NCBI GenBank assembly: GCA_022844565.1
Contig: JALHLK010000004.1
Location: forward strand, 1-64,000
Source of the DNA: Saprospiraceae bacterium
GTDB taxonomy: Bacteria > Bacteroidota > Bacteroidia > Chitinophagales > Saprospiraceae
Direction of reading: 5' to 3'
DNA: 64,000 nt
Shown: piece by piece, positions 54,765 through 64,000 of the stretch
Numbering within the stretch: the first letter of the stretch is position 1
Layout: every line of letters starts with the position of its first letter
Position numbers and translations under genes: made by a program
Notes under the pieces: generated by a model
Told to the model about the DNA's origin: nothing
What the model saw: only the letters and a program-made list of their open reading frames with translations
The model's database searches: none

Positions 54765-56015
54765 CTAAACGATATCTCTAATCAGAGGACAAGTCATACA
54801 ATGTGATCCTCCTCTTGCACGAGACAATTCGCTACTTGGGATGGTAATGATAGTGTTTTCAATCGTATCCACATCAATCGCTCCATCTTCTACTTTATCT
54901 AGGAGTTCGTATGCTGTTATCACATCATATCCAGCTTCTTTAAATGCCACTTCTGTTCGCGGATTTCTGTCGTATGCAATAGCTACTCCAGGCTTCAGGG
55001 CAACAAGATTACAACCATCTGTCCATTGTTCTCGCTCTTGATAAGGGCTTACCCCATTACCTGCAAAAATGAATTCAGCCTTTGGGTTGATTTCGGATAG
55101 TATAAAACTTTTTACGCTATCATAAATATCTTTTTTGCCATCTGCATGAAAAACCTCAACATTTGAGCTTTTACCATCGTAAATAATAGGTTTAAAACAT
55201 ACAAAATCTTGAACGGATACTCTTGTGAAAAGTGTATCTATATGCATAAATGATCTATCAGGTGGTATGTTGATTTTGACTACGTTTTTGACTACTCCTT
55301 TTTCAAAAACTACTTTTTTAATGGCTTCGATTGCGTGGTCACTTGTTCGTTCTGATGATCCAATCAGAAGATAATCTCCATTGAGTATCATCATGTCACC
55401 ACCTTCGATACTCACTTTTTCTCCATATCTTGAAGGTGGAAATTGGTTAACATCATTCATATTGATAACCTTGTCCTCCTCTATAGTTAATTCTGGGTGA
55501 GCTTTAAAGATAAACCTGGTCAAAAGATTCTCTCTAAAACGCGCTTGTTTGGCCGCTTTTGTGATGATAATGTGGTCATTGACACTTACAGCAATATCTC
55601 TGGTGAATATAAAATTTGGAATTGGATCAAAAAATATAAAATCATCCTCCTTGAGGTATCCAGTAACTAAAACCTTAGTCAATGTTGCATTGTCCATCGA
55701 CATGAGGGTATTGATGTAGTTTTTTGGTAGCTCCTCATAATCGACTGCCATACTAACTAATTCCTCTCGAAAGTCAGAGTGAGCATTGAGACTGGCAAGA
55801 AGGAGGTCTTCTACTTCTAATACTTGATTTTTTCCAACAAAAGCGCGCAAAACCTCAGTGAAGGTTTTATGCTCGTCTACCATCAAGGGATAATAAACTA
55901 TGTCATCAAACAACAACTCTTCGGCTCTTTTAGGGCTTATTCTTGCTATGCCTTTATCAGGTCTATGTACTAAAACTTTTCGTAATCTTCCTATTTCTGA
56001 ACTTACTGAAATCAT
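54765..56015 (-). CDS. arcA: Arginine deiminase
   Basis: I take the ATG at 56015 (MISVSSEIGRLRKVLVHRPD), which restores a usual 416-aa length; the frame extends 16 codons further. Catalytic motifs are complete: IFTRDIAVSV, EGGDMM, HIDTLFTRV and the nucleophilic cysteine C406 in RGGSHCMTC. The enzyme converts arginine to citrulline and ammonia. The carbamoyltransferase and carbamate kinase genes of the ADI pathway are not seen here. Some Bacteroidota arginine deiminases serve other roles. Confidence 0.92.
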   Translation of the reverse strand: MISVSSEIGRLRKVLVHRPDKGIARISPKRAEELLFDDIVYYPLMVDEHKTFTEVLRAFVGKNQVLEVEDLLLASLNAHSDFREELVSMAVDYEELPKNYINTLMSMDNATLTKVLVTGYLKEDDFIFFDPIPNFIFTRDIAVSVNDHIIITKAAKQARFRENLLTRFIFKAHPELTIEEDKVINMNDVNQFPPSRYGEKVSIEGGDMMILNGDYLLIGSSERTSDHAIEAIKKVVFEKGVVKNVVKINIPPDRSFMHIDTLFTRVSVQDFVCFKPIIYDGKSSNVEVFHADGKKDIYDSVKSFILSEINPKAEFIFAGNGVSPYQEREQWTDGCNLVALKPGVAIAYDRNPRTEVAFKEAGYDVITAYELLDKVEDGAIDVDTIENTIITIPSSELSRARGGSHCMTCPLIRDIV

Positions 56016-56223
56016 AAAATTCAATTTTGGCACAAAGCTATGGGTTTTAATCAAATTAAACAATTTAGATGCAGAATATCTGCTATAACAAATATAATTG
56101 TGGATAATTGATATTTATAGATAAAAATATTTTTGGGACCAATAATTTGATTTTAAGCTTTTTAACATGAAGACAAACTGGATGAGAAGATTAAGGCTTT
56201 AAGTTAAGGAAAGTTAATTTTGT

Positions 56224-57012
56224 TTATTTTAGCTTGAAAGAAGTTTTGAGGTTATTTTCTAATGCTTTTGTTATTTCTTGACTGTTTTTGAAATCTATAT
56301 TTTTGAATAATTCCTGATAATTCAATGTGATAGGTATTTCTATCTGTTTTCCTCTATTTAAATGAAGCACATTGACTAAGTTGATGGGTACAACCTGATT
56401 AATTTTTAAATAAATACCATAATTAGTGACAGTTGTACCAACAGAGGTAATATTCAAAAAAATACTTTTATATTCTTTTTCTCTGTACATCCCTTCAGAC
56501 CAAGAAAGGCTGTTATCCTTGCTTATTGAGATACTGTCAGCTCTGTTAAATGCTTGGGGTAAAGAGAAATTAAATGATAACTGAGAAATTTTACCAAGAA
56601 AATTGAAGGACCCAGATCCACATTCCTGAAGTGTTCCATTTATCAAACAATAATTTTGCGTAAGATTTGTTTCTTCTCCGTCTATTGTGAAGGAATTGAG
56701 TTTTTGATTTTCAATTTCTGCATTTTTGTCATTAAATATTTTAATATCTGTAAGATAAAATTTATGACTATTTAAAACAAAAACGCTACCAACATTATTG
56801 GCGTATTGCTTTCCGTTTTGAAATATTTCTGTTCCCCATCTATGGTCTATCGTGACTAAAAGTTTGGGATAAGTGCAACACTTCGAACATTTTTCGTCGG
56901 CTTCAAAACTATAATTTTCTGCTAAAGGGTCGGTACAGCCCTCTATTGCTTCATAACAGCTATTGAAATGTAAAAGAAATAGGCAAGCAAAAAAAACAAT
57001 AATTTTGTTCAA
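56224..57012 (-). CDS. Lipoprotein of the MbnP-like family
   Basis: The 262-aa protein has a lipobox (C19 in LLHFNSC), then GCTDPLAENYSFEADEKCSK, the typical cysteine-rich linker of T9SS/Bacteroidota surface lipoproteins. The body (LVTIDHRWGTEIFQNGKQY, NSHKFYLTDIKIF and repeated beta strands) resembles the MbnP domain, a copper- or ligand-binding fold related to methanobactin partners. No MbnH-type di-heme peroxidase gene is beside it. The exonuclease gene upstream is 3 bp away. Confidence 0.7.
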   Translation of the reverse strand: MNKIIVFFACLFLLHFNSCYEAIEGCTDPLAENYSFEADEKCSKCCTYPKLLVTIDHRWGTEIFQNGKQYANNVGSVFVLNSHKFYLTDIKIFNDKNAEIENQKLNSFTIDGEETNLTQNYCLINGTLQECGSGSFNFLGKISQLSFNFSLPQAFNRADSISISKDNSLSWSEGMYREKEYKSIFLNITSVGTTVTNYGIYLKINQVVPINLVNVLHLNRGKQIEIPITLNYQELFKNIDFKNSQEITKALENNLKTSFKLK

Positions 57013-57015
57013 ATC

Positions 57016-57840
57016 TTAAGGCTTTTTAATTTTGTCACCATACTCATTTAACAGCTTAGTAGTCAGTTTTTTAACTTGGATAGAAAACTCTTTATCCTGT
57101 ATCCAATGGTAGTATTGTCTATCTTCATACATTACTTGACCGACGGGTCTACCAATATATTTTCCAAAATTAAATACAACTTCTCCATTTGGACTCGATC
57201 TAAGTTTTTGAGTTACATCGAGATTACTACCGTCATTCAAGAAATCTGCAATGGCATGGATATCATTTTTAATAGGAGTTTTGGTAATAAAGCCATCACC
57301 ATCAATATAGTCGGTATCTTCATACATTTTTATCTGGCCTTCTAGCACATCAATGGTAGCCCTCACATCTGATAGAGCATCATGTGCATCTACTAATTCT
57401 TTATTACAATAGTGCTTAAGTGCTGCCTTAAGGGTACGAGGCTCCATTCTATAAAAAATCTTTTGTACATCGATCAGTTTTCTATTTTCTATATTGAGTT
57501 CAAACCCGCATCTATACAATTCTTGCATAAGCATAGGTACATCAAATCTATCACTATTGTAGCCAGCTAAATCAGCATCGCCTATAAAGTCAAAAATGGT
57601 CTTAGCTACTTGTTCAAAAGTTGGTTTATTTTTGAGCATATCAGGTGTGATACCGTGTACAGCCATTGCTTCTTCTGCTATTGGAATACCAGGGTTTACT
57701 AACATTTCCATTTCCTTTGGCTCCGCTTTACCTGGGTAATATTTTATAAGAGCAATTTGTACAATCCTATCTCTTATTACATTAAGTCCTGTGGATTCTA
57801 TGTCAAAAAAAACAATTTCTCTTTTTAGATTGAAAAGCAT
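57016..57840 (-). CDS. DnaQ-like 3'-5' exonuclease with a C-terminal DUF3820-like domain
   Basis: The 274-aa protein has the three exonuclease motifs: ExoI FFDIESTGLNVI (D12, E14), ExoII AGYNSDRFDVPML (D at about 102), and ExoIII AHDALSDVRATI (H and D). The last 60 residues (VFNFGKYIGRPVGQVMYEDR, YYHWIQDKEF) form a small domain found in similar exonucleases and in ExoX-like proteins. It may proofread or degrade DNA ends. It is the upstream gene of a two-gene unit with the MbnP-like lipoprotein. Confidence 0.88.
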   Translation of the reverse strand: MLFNLKREIVFFDIESTGLNVIRDRIVQIALIKYYPGKAEPKEMEMLVNPGIPIAEEAMAVHGITPDMLKNKPTFEQVAKTIFDFIGDADLAGYNSDRFDVPMLMQELYRCGFELNIENRKLIDVQKIFYRMEPRTLKAALKHYCNKELVDAHDALSDVRATIDVLEGQIKMYEDTDYIDGDGFITKTPIKNDIHAIADFLNDGSNLDVTQKLRSSPNGEVVFNFGKYIGRPVGQVMYEDRQYYHWIQDKEFSIQVKKLTTKLLNEYGDKIKKP

Positions 57841-58159
57841 ACTTCTAAGTTTTGTGCAAATATATTCTTTTATCTTAATATGAAGATAGTAAAGTAGGTA
57901 TTAACGTGTCAACATTTGATCTTGACCTAATGCTCTGACACAAAGGAGCTACTAACATACTGTCGCAGTTTTTGAGTACTTTCTCATTTAGTAGCTTTGC
58001 TTAACTACCTAGTTTTCCTATATATATTTTGAATCAAACTATCCAAAAACATCTTACAAAAAAACTTAGAGTTTAGTTCTCAAAAAGTACTTTTTTAAAA
58101 GAATATTAATGATGTTAAAGTCAGTATTATTTTTTTGTCAATAGGAAAGGCATCTTCTC
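57841..58159. other. Spacer between exonuclease and PPIase genes
   Basis: These 319 bp are AT-rich. AGCTACTAA (57947-57955) is inversely repeated at 57988-57996 across a 32-base loop. No gene is visible. The exonuclease promoter should lie here. Confidence 0.35.
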
Positions 58160-59515
58160 CTATTTCACTACCTTAAATACACTAGTAGTTTCACAGCTTT
58201 CAAAAATTGGATCAACTTTCACAGAAATATTTTCTCTAATCTTATTGAGCCAATTGTTAAAATAGGTTACCTTTTTATTTTCTTTAGCAAAATTTACAAT
58301 TTTATCATAGTCAGACTCTAAGGTCATTCGATGAGGCTTTGTTTTTGAGTTGACTTGTAATATTCTATACAATTTTTCATCTCTTGGTCCTTTAAATTCA
58401 AGTACTTCAGATATTTCACCAACTTTTAATGATTCTATAGCAAAATAAGAGTCGTAATCGAGGTCCTTAATTTCAAAAAAGGAGTTGCCATTGGCAGGAT
58501 TTCTCATCTTACCACCATTGTTATAACTTGGAACCGATTTATCACCGTATCTTTTAAGAACGGCCAAAAAAGAAATACTATCTGTCATAATCAATTTTCT
58601 GAGAGAATCTAATTTTTGCTTGGCAAGGTTATTGTCTGCATCAGTTATCTCCGGAGATATCAAGATATGCTTTACTCTTACGAGGTTACCACGTCTATCT
58701 TCAAGTTTGAGAAAATGAAAACCAAATTCGGTTTCAATCACCTCACTCATTTCTCCTTTTTTAAGACTAAATGCAGTGGATTCGAACTCAGGTACATAGC
58801 TTCCCCTTCTTGCAAAACCTAAATCACCACCTGCTTTGGCTGACTCTACGTCTACACTGTATTGCTTAGCTAATTCTTCAAAACTTTCGCCACCATTGAC
58901 AATTCTTCTGTGGAGTTCCTCTATTAAATTTAATGATTTTTGCCTATTTTCTTGATTGACACTCGGCTTAAGTATAATTTCTGAAAGCTCAACTTCTGAG
59001 TTTAAAAAGGGTAAGCTATCTTTTGGTATTCCATTATAAAAACTTAATACTTCATTAGGTGTGATTTTGACTTTTTGCATCAAAGTTTGTTGCATTTGTC
59101 GAGCCAACATCTGTTGCTTTTGATCCTCTTTGTATTTTTCTTTCATCTCCGCTACAGAAGACCCATAATACTCTTTAAAAAACTCTTCGTCACCATTCAT
59201 TTGTGCCAATATTCTTTCAAATCTTATAGTCAATTCATTGTCTATTTGAGTTTCAGAAACTTCAATACTATCCAATTTAGCTTGATGTATGATTAACTTT
59301 TGATCAATAAGACCTGCCAATACATTACATCTATCAAGAGAAGTTGATTTTGGATTGCTCTTTTTTTCATAGGCTATTTGATCTTCAATATCAGATAGTA
59401 AAATATTTTCTGCTCCTACTCTGGCCACTATTTTATCTACAAGCATTCTTTCTTGGCTAGAAAGTGATATACTTAAGAGAAAAGCGAAAGATAGTAAGGT
59501 AATCTTTTTGTACAT
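58160..59515 (-). CDS. SurA-like periplasmic peptidyl-prolyl isomerase
   Basis: From the ATG at 59515 (MYKKITLLSFAFLLSISLSS) the protein has 451 aa and a clear signal peptide; an ATG six codons upstream overlaps the preceding gene. It has a SurA N-terminal helical domain (VDKIVARVGAENILLSDIED) and two parvulin-type rotamase domains (SEIILKPSVNQ through SYVPEF, then VRVKHILISPE through EISEVLEFKG). It should chaperone outer-membrane proteins in the periplasm. It is the last of three such genes. Confidence 0.88.
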   Translation of the reverse strand: MYKKITLLSFAFLLSISLSSQERMLVDKIVARVGAENILLSDIEDQIAYEKKSNPKSTSLDRCNVLAGLIDQKLIIHQAKLDSIEVSETQIDNELTIRFERILAQMNGDEEFFKEYYGSSVAEMKEKYKEDQKQQMLARQMQQTLMQKVKITPNEVLSFYNGIPKDSLPFLNSEVELSEIILKPSVNQENRQKSLNLIEELHRRIVNGGESFEELAKQYSVDVESAKAGGDLGFARRGSYVPEFESTAFSLKKGEMSEVIETEFGFHFLKLEDRRGNLVRVKHILISPEITDADNNLAKQKLDSLRKLIMTDSISFLAVLKRYGDKSVPSYNNGGKMRNPANGNSFFEIKDLDYDSYFAIESLKVGEISEVLEFKGPRDEKLYRILQVNSKTKPHRMTLESDYDKIVNFAKENKKVTYFNNWLNKIRENISVKVDPIFESCETTSVFKVVK

Positions 59516-59525
59516 GTTTTGTAAT

Positions 59526-60377
59526 TTATTCATCTAAATATGTTTTGACGTTGCTGTCACTTTGATATAGCTCAAATAAGCTTTCTTTTTTCTTTTTTAT
59601 GAGGTCTGTTTTTCTATCATTGCGAATTACTTTAGTAATTTTTGATGATATGTATTCTAACGGAGGAACCTCACCTTTGCGAAATACATTTTCTACTTTA
59701 ACATAATATTTGTATTTATTATCTTCTTTATCAATTTTTAGGTTTTCTTTTAGTCCCGACTCATTGATACTATTTTTTGGAAGGAGTATTAAAAGGCTAT
59801 TTAATAATTCCCAATCACTGGTGTTGTGATAAAAGATTGCATTTGTTTTGGCAAATTCTGTTGCCGAATCAAACTTGTTTTGAGTCCAAAGCTTATTCAA
59901 GTCATTTACTTTTGATTTATATGACTTGTTCATTTTTATAAAAGCATACTTGATGATCGTTTCGCCTAGAATATATTGTTGCTTATAGTTCTCATAGTAT
60001 TCAGCTAATTCTTGAGTAGTAATTAATGTATCAAGTTCTTTATTTACAAGGCGTTCGACGTAATTTGATTGCAACAAAGAAGCTCTATAGTCTTTAACAA
60101 GTTTTTCAATGTCAATATCTGGTGTCATATTTGCTTCTGCTTCTTTTATTAGGAGCTGGTCTTTTATCCAATTGTTGATATATCCCCGTAGTATAAGGAT
60201 ACTATCTTCTGGTGTAGTGGCAGAAGCTGTGAGACTAACTACATCTTCTAGATGAAGTTTTTTATCAAATACTTTGGCAATCACCTCACCTTTATTAGAA
60301 GGTTCAAATTTTATTTTATCGCACTTGATAAAAAGTAAGGTGGAAAGACAAAGGACTATAATTCTTAAGTTTTTCAC
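59526..60377 (-). CDS. Lipoprotein of the SurA/PpiC-like chaperone group
   Basis: The 283-aa protein starts with GTG at 60377, whose first base is the last of the preceding stop codon (TAGTG). It has a lipobox (C19 in LLFIKC) and an N-terminal SurA-like helical domain (LRGYINNWIKDQLLIKEAEA). Its rotamase region seems degenerate, so it may be a chaperone without isomerase activity. It lies between two PPIase genes in an operon-like arrangement. Confidence 0.72.
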   Translation of the reverse strand: MKNLRIIVLCLSTLLFIKCDKIKFEPSNKGEVIAKVFDKKLHLEDVVSLTASATTPEDSILILRGYINNWIKDQLLIKEAEANMTPDIDIEKLVKDYRASLLQSNYVERLVNKELDTLITTQELAEYYENYKQQYILGETIIKYAFIKMNKSYKSKVNDLNKLWTQNKFDSATEFAKTNAIFYHNTSDWELLNSLLILLPKNSINESGLKENLKIDKEDNKYKYYVKVENVFRKGEVPPLEYISSKITKVIRNDRKTDLIKKKKESLFELYQSDSNVKTYLDE

Positions 60378-62341
60378 TATTTGTATATGTTATTGAGAAT
60401 ATTTTCATTGATTTTTACGGGGTATTTTTTTCGTAGACTTTCTATCCAGCTTTTTTCTAAAGAATCTTGAAAATCTGCGACTACGTATCCACGTGTATCT
60501 TTTAAATCTTTCGGGGCTGCTGCAATAAATCCCTCAATTTTTGAAAATATATATGCATTAATTCCTAGATTTTTTTCCATTGCATTGACAGCTCCCTTTT
60601 TCCAATCTAGTCCTAGTTTTTGAGCTTCTTCTTTAGTCACATTACTTTCTGTAGACTCAATAACCTTTATTTTTTTGTTATATTTTTTTGACAAACTTGC
60701 AATACTACTTTTTGATGCTTCTTTTAATATATTGAAAGCAGTCTTTTCATCTGTGTTTTTAATCACAATTTGATGTATAAGTGCCTTTTCTTCACTCATA
60801 TATTTTTGCTTATTTACTTCGTAAAATTGTTTTAGACCTACAGTATCCTGATTTGCTTTATCCCACACTTCATTTTTAGTGATTTCGAAAAGAAGGATAC
60901 CTTCTTCATACTCTCTCATCAATGCTTTGAAATCAGGATATTTTTGTTCCATATTATTTTGTTCAAATTCAACTGTTTTTTCCTCAATATAAGCATCGAG
61001 CACTGCAGTCACAGCATCGACAGGCTTATGGTTGATATTGTCAAACCTGAGTCGAATTCTAGAATTGTTTTGTGCAAAGGTTTTAAAGTCTCCTAACGTA
61101 GATTGGAATTGATTGCCAAAAGAGATTAAGGTCATGTTATCCTCATTTTCATTTGTTTTTGACCATTTGTATGTGAAAAATTCGTCGTTTAGACCTCGTG
61201 TGAATTTTTCTATTAAGGCACTATTTTTTGAAAAACTGGCAGCTTGTCTTATGGATTCTAGGTAGTCTATCCTTGCTGTTTGCCACCTTTCATTATTTTT
61301 AATTTTTGGTTCATTTACTTTTGCAAAGTTTTCATCAATAATAATTGGGAATTTTTGAACCAACCTTACAATGTGCCATCCTGCTGATGTTTCAAACGGG
61401 GCACTGTAATCGTTTGTGTTTTTTAAGTTGAAGGCATTATCTTCAAAAGTTTTTTCGTAGTTATTAATACCAAAAGCTGGTAATACTCCTTGGTTTTGTG
61501 CTGTTTCGGTATCTTGTGAATATCGCGACACCATTTCATCCCAACGCGAACCAGATTTTATTCCGTTATAGATCTCATATATTGAATTTTTTGCTGTTGG
61601 ATTGCCTTTTGATCTAACCAATAAGTGAGCTACTTGTATCATACCTCTAGCCTCCCGCTTATCCAAAACTTTAATTATGTGCCAACCCATTTTGGATTTT
61701 AAAGGCTTTGAATACTTATTGATTGCCGTATTATACATAGCATTTTCAAATAAGTAAAAGCCATTTGGCATCATGGCTGTGTAATAACCTATTTCTCCAC
61801 CTGTATTTTTAGAGTTGTTGTCTTCAGAATATTTTAAAGCAACATTTTCAAAACTTTCTCCCTTTTCAAGTGCTGTGTGTGCCATATTTATCCTTTGCTC
61901 TGCAGATTTGCTTACACTATCCGTGGCAAAATTGGGTATGGGAATGTATATGTGAGCAATTTTTACATCATATACTATTTTTCGTTTTAAATCCTCCAAA
62001 AGATAGTCTTTCACACCTTTATCCATCAAGTAGGAATTGGCTAATTGACGTTTATAGCCATTCAATTCTTCTTTTAAACTTGGAATAGTATCTATTTTTT
62101 GAGCTTTTGCTTCGTTGACTTTTAGTTTAAATCTGGTGTAAAGATCAAGGTACTCGGCTATTGAGGCCTTGGAATAATTAGCATCTTTACCATTATTTTT
62201 TTCATAAATATATTTGAACTCACCCACACTTACTGGTAAATTTCCAACTGTAAGTAAGGTTTCTTTATCTTCTTGAGCCAGTAGTGAGGCGCTCAATACA
62301 CAAATGCTGAGTATTGTAGTTTTGATTTTTCTTAGATTCAT
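60377..62341 (-). CDS. Large periplasmic PPIase with tandem parvulin domains
   Basis: The ATG at 62341 gives MNLRKIKTTILSICVLSASL, a good signal peptide; an ATG nine codons upstream is possible. The 654-aa product has an N-terminal helical domain, two tandem parvulin domains (VKIAHIYIPIPNFA through GWHIIKVLDK, then IQVAHLLVRSKG through GWHIVRLVQK) and a third related domain near the C terminus (ALIHQIVIKNTDEK). It is likely an outer-membrane protein assembly chaperone. Three consecutive PPIase-type genes are a conserved Bacteroidota pattern. Confidence 0.88.
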   Translation of the reverse strand: MNLRKIKTTILSICVLSASLLAQEDKETLLTVGNLPVSVGEFKYIYEKNNGKDANYSKASIAEYLDLYTRFKLKVNEAKAQKIDTIPSLKEELNGYKRQLANSYLMDKGVKDYLLEDLKRKIVYDVKIAHIYIPIPNFATDSVSKSAEQRINMAHTALEKGESFENVALKYSEDNNSKNTGGEIGYYTAMMPNGFYLFENAMYNTAINKYSKPLKSKMGWHIIKVLDKREARGMIQVAHLLVRSKGNPTAKNSIYEIYNGIKSGSRWDEMVSRYSQDTETAQNQGVLPAFGINNYEKTFEDNAFNLKNTNDYSAPFETSAGWHIVRLVQKFPIIIDENFAKVNEPKIKNNERWQTARIDYLESIRQAASFSKNSALIEKFTRGLNDEFFTYKWSKTNENEDNMTLISFGNQFQSTLGDFKTFAQNNSRIRLRFDNINHKPVDAVTAVLDAYIEEKTVEFEQNNMEQKYPDFKALMREYEEGILLFEITKNEVWDKANQDTVGLKQFYEVNKQKYMSEEKALIHQIVIKNTDEKTAFNILKEASKSSIASLSKKYNKKIKVIESTESNVTKEEAQKLGLDWKKGAVNAMEKNLGINAYIFSKIEGFIAAAPKDLKDTRGYVVADFQDSLEKSWIESLRKKYPVKINENILNNIYK

Positions 62342-62403
62342 GCTTTTTGTTACGATAATATTTTGCAAAATTATAATTTTAAATCAGTTGTTAATAGAAA
62401 TAA

Positions 62404-63039
62404 TTATTTTTTAATGTTTTTGTTACTTTTATTAGTCCATTCAAAAGAATTAATGATCGCATCTATATCTTTTTTAATAAAGTCGTAAATGATTTTGGTA
62501 GAATCTTGATTTACTCTGTCATTAAAATATAAAGAAGCTCTAATAAAATGTTGAGTAGAGTCGGTTAGAAAAAATTGTAATGGTGAAGCTACGTTGCCAT
62601 CAATTTCAAATAACAAACCATACACCTTAGCATCTTTATTTTCGATAATACTTTCCTTGCGAGCTAATGCCTTGATGTTATGTTCGTTTACCATTTTAAA
62701 AGCATCATTTATATTGATATCTATGTCCTTATGGGAATTGACTTTCAAGTAACTAAAGTGTAAAGTGGTGTTGAGCGATTTTGAATTTAAATCAAACCAA
62801 CATGGATATTTATAGTTTTCTTCAAATCTAATGCTGTCTTTACCGTATGCAAGATAATCAGGGTGTTCGAAAGAAAAATCACACTCTTTATTGTCAAAAG
62901 AAATAAAATTCCTGTCAGGAAATTCTACTTTTGGAAACATCCGAGGTTTGGCAATAGGTCCTTCTGTCGAATTACACGCTATCACAAAAAAGCTTATAGC
63001 GTAGGTAAATATAAAGACAAACTGTTTATTAACTTTCAT
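62404..63039 (-). CDS. gldD: Gliding motility lipoprotein GldD
   Basis: The 211-aa protein has a lipobox with C22 (SFFVIAC) and the GldD signature: PKVEFPDRNFISFDNKECDF (the FP-D-R region), HPDYLAYGKD, PCWFDLNSKSLNTTLHFSYL, and a C-terminal FIRASLYFNDRVNQDST. GldD is needed for gliding motility and T9SS function in Flavobacteria. It overlaps the upstream gldE stop by 11 bp, matching the conserved gldE-gldD order, which supports both assignments. Confidence 0.92.
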   Translation of the reverse strand: MKVNKQFVFIFTYAISFFVIACNSTEGPIAKPRMFPKVEFPDRNFISFDNKECDFSFEHPDYLAYGKDSIRFEENYKYPCWFDLNSKSLNTTLHFSYLKVNSHKDIDININDAFKMVNEHNIKALARKESIIENKDAKVYGLLFEIDGNVASPLQFFLTDSTQHFIRASLYFNDRVNQDSTKIIYDFIKKDIDAIINSFEWTNKSNKNIKK

Positions 63040-64000
63040 TATTGTTGATGCGAAGATTGACTTTTTCCACTCTTCTTTCCGTCGATGATACTACCTTAAA
63101 CGTAAGTTCTTTAATGTTTATTACTCTTTCTGCTTTTGGAATTACACCAAATTGTTCAACCAATAGACCTCCAATTGAGTCAGCATTTTGAGTTACATCG
63201 TCAAAATAATAGTTTTTATAACTTATAACTTTGCAGATATCGTTAAGTAACGTTTTTCCCTCAAATATATAGTTATGTTCGTCGAGTTTGATATAGTCGA
63301 TTTCTTGTTCTGTATCAAATTCATCTTTGATTTCTCCTATTATTTCTTCCATAATATCTTCTAAAGTTACTATGCCAACAGTACCGCCAAACTCATTGAC
63401 AACAATGGCCATGTGCAATCTATTGGTTTGAAACTCTGTAAGAAGTTGATCAATCTTTTTTGTTTCAGGAATGTAAAGTAGCTCTTTTCTGACTAATGAT
63501 TGCCACTCAAATTCTTTTGATTCTTGGGTATACCCTAAAAGATCTTTTACATATAAAATACCACTCAATTGATCTAAATCTTCTTCATATACGGGTAGTC
63601 TACTATATCCAGCATCTTTTACAATCTTAAACATTTCGGTAAAGTCCAATGTGCGCTCCAATGCGATCACATCCACTCGGGGTTTCATAACCTGTTTTGC
63701 AGCTGTTTCACCGAAATTTACGATGCTTTTTAGGATATCAGCTTCTCTTGATTCACCTTGTACATCAGGTACTGTCAGGTCTATTGCTTTGTCAATATCC
63801 TCTCGACTCGTAGTGAAATAATTTTCCTTATGTTTATGCAACCTAAGTTCTATCAATGAAGACCAATTTGTAAGAATTTTAGTAAAGGGATGGAATAACT
63901 TCATCAAGAAGTTTAATGGATTTACCATTAACTTTGCGATAAACATCTTATTCATTCCACTATAGATCTTTGGTATTATCTCCCCAAAAAGTAATAAAAC
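63029..64000 (-). CDS. gldE: Gliding-associated GldE, CorC/HlyC-type transporter (5' end outside window)
   Basis: The frame is open to the last base, and the first visible codons (LLLFGEIIPKIYS) are the end of a DUF21 membrane domain, so the gene begins upstream. Next come a CBS-domain pair (MKPRVDVIALERTLDFTEMF, then RLPVYEEDLDQLSGILYVKD and HMAIVVNEFGGTVGIVTLED) and a C-terminal CorC_HlyC domain (IPKAERVINIKELTFKVVSS). The context with gldD identifies it as GldE, which helps GldD act in T9SS/gliding. CNNM/CorC relatives act in magnesium homeostasis. Confidence 0.9.
   Translation of the reverse strand, partial: VLLLFGEIIPKIYSGMNKMFIAKLMVNPLNFLMKLFHPFTKILTNWSSLIELRLHKHKENYFTTSREDIDKAIDLTVPDVQGESREADILKSIVNFGETAAKQVMKPRVDVIALERTLDFTEMFKIVKDAGYSRLPVYEEDLDQLSGILYVKDLLGYTQESKEFEWQSLVRKELLYIPETKKIDQLLTEFQTNRLHMAIVVNEFGGTVGIVTLEDIMEEIIGEIKDEFDTEQEIDYIKLDEHNYIFEGKTLLNDICKVISYKNYYFDDVTQNADSIGGLLVEQFGVIPKAERVINIKELTFKVVSSTERRVEKVNLRINNNES

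Overview
The window is AT-rich, gene-dense DNA from a Bacteroidota chromosome. It most resembles the Saprospiria (Saprospiraceae), though that rank is inferred. Supporting evidence: a giant surface protein ending in a dockerin-like repeat and a type IX secretion (T9SS) sorting domain, the gliding genes gldD and gldE, Bacteroidota promoters of the form TTG-N19/20-TAnnTTTG, SPII lipoproteins, large FtsX-like permeases, and carbohydrate-active enzymes of pectin degradation. No rRNA, tRNA, CRISPR array or intact transposase was found.

Layout. 0-5.3 kb: the 3' end of the T9SS cargo gene with a terminator, then on the minus strand an antitoxin/PIN-toxin pair directly followed by a 2-keto-3-deoxy sugar-acid kinase and aldolase. 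5.6-13.4 kb: a secreted Asp-box beta-propeller protein, a Tat-exported Gfo/Idh/MocA oxidoreductase and a convergent GH2 beta-galactosidase. 13.5-14.7 kb: scrap DNA with a MITE and a nonsense-mutated AAC(6')-like acetyltransferase. 14.7-20.8 kb: an alpha/beta hydrolase and two FtsX/MacB-type permeases without an ATPase. 21-33.5 kb: accessory genes (glycosyltransferases, an ArsR-SRPBCC operon, DoxX, RibD-like, GNAT, DUF6934, APH, cupin, a lipoprotein) separated by long hairpin-rich spacers, pseudogenes and mobile-element remnants. 33.5-45.1 kb: a second MITE with its empty site still visible nearby, a decayed PIN toxin, a porin, a Crp/Fnr regulator with two paralogous outer-membrane proteins, secreted hydrolases, an ECF sigma/anti-sigma operon and a beta-lactamase-fold hydrolase. 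45.3-51.7 kb: a rhamnogalacturonan/rhamnose locus (rhaM, GH105, CE12, GH105, GH78). 51.7-57.8 kb: a cytochrome c-PQQ sugar dehydrogenase, an Lrp regulator convergent with arginine deiminase, an MbnP-like lipoprotein and a DnaQ-like exonuclease. 58.1-64 kb: three parvulin/SurA-type chaperones, gldD and the 3' part of gldE, all on the minus strand.

How the genes work together. The 45-52 kb genes form a route for trimming rhamnogalacturonan I: CE12 deacetylates, GH105 removes unsaturated uronic acid, GH78 releases rhamnose, and RhaM interconverts rhamnose anomers. The GH2 enzyme and the keto-deoxy sugar-acid kinase/aldolase elsewhere could process galactose and uronate products. The PPIases and GldD/GldE fit envelope biogenesis and T9SS/gliding.

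Most notable findings: (i) a MITE family folding as a terminal-repeat stem with two internal hairpins, one copy having an intact 8-bp target duplication and an unoccupied paralogous site 2.3 kb away; (ii) a repeated TTnAC-N4-GTnAA operator about 30 bp upstream of the -7 element of three promoters beside a Crp/Fnr gene; (iii) two identically spaced ECF-type promoters (GCAACC-N16-GTCTAATA) in front of an ECF sigma gene and a small membrane-protein gene; (iv) a fused crp/omp remnant recording a deletion. No wholly new enzymatic system could be demonstrated from sequence alone.
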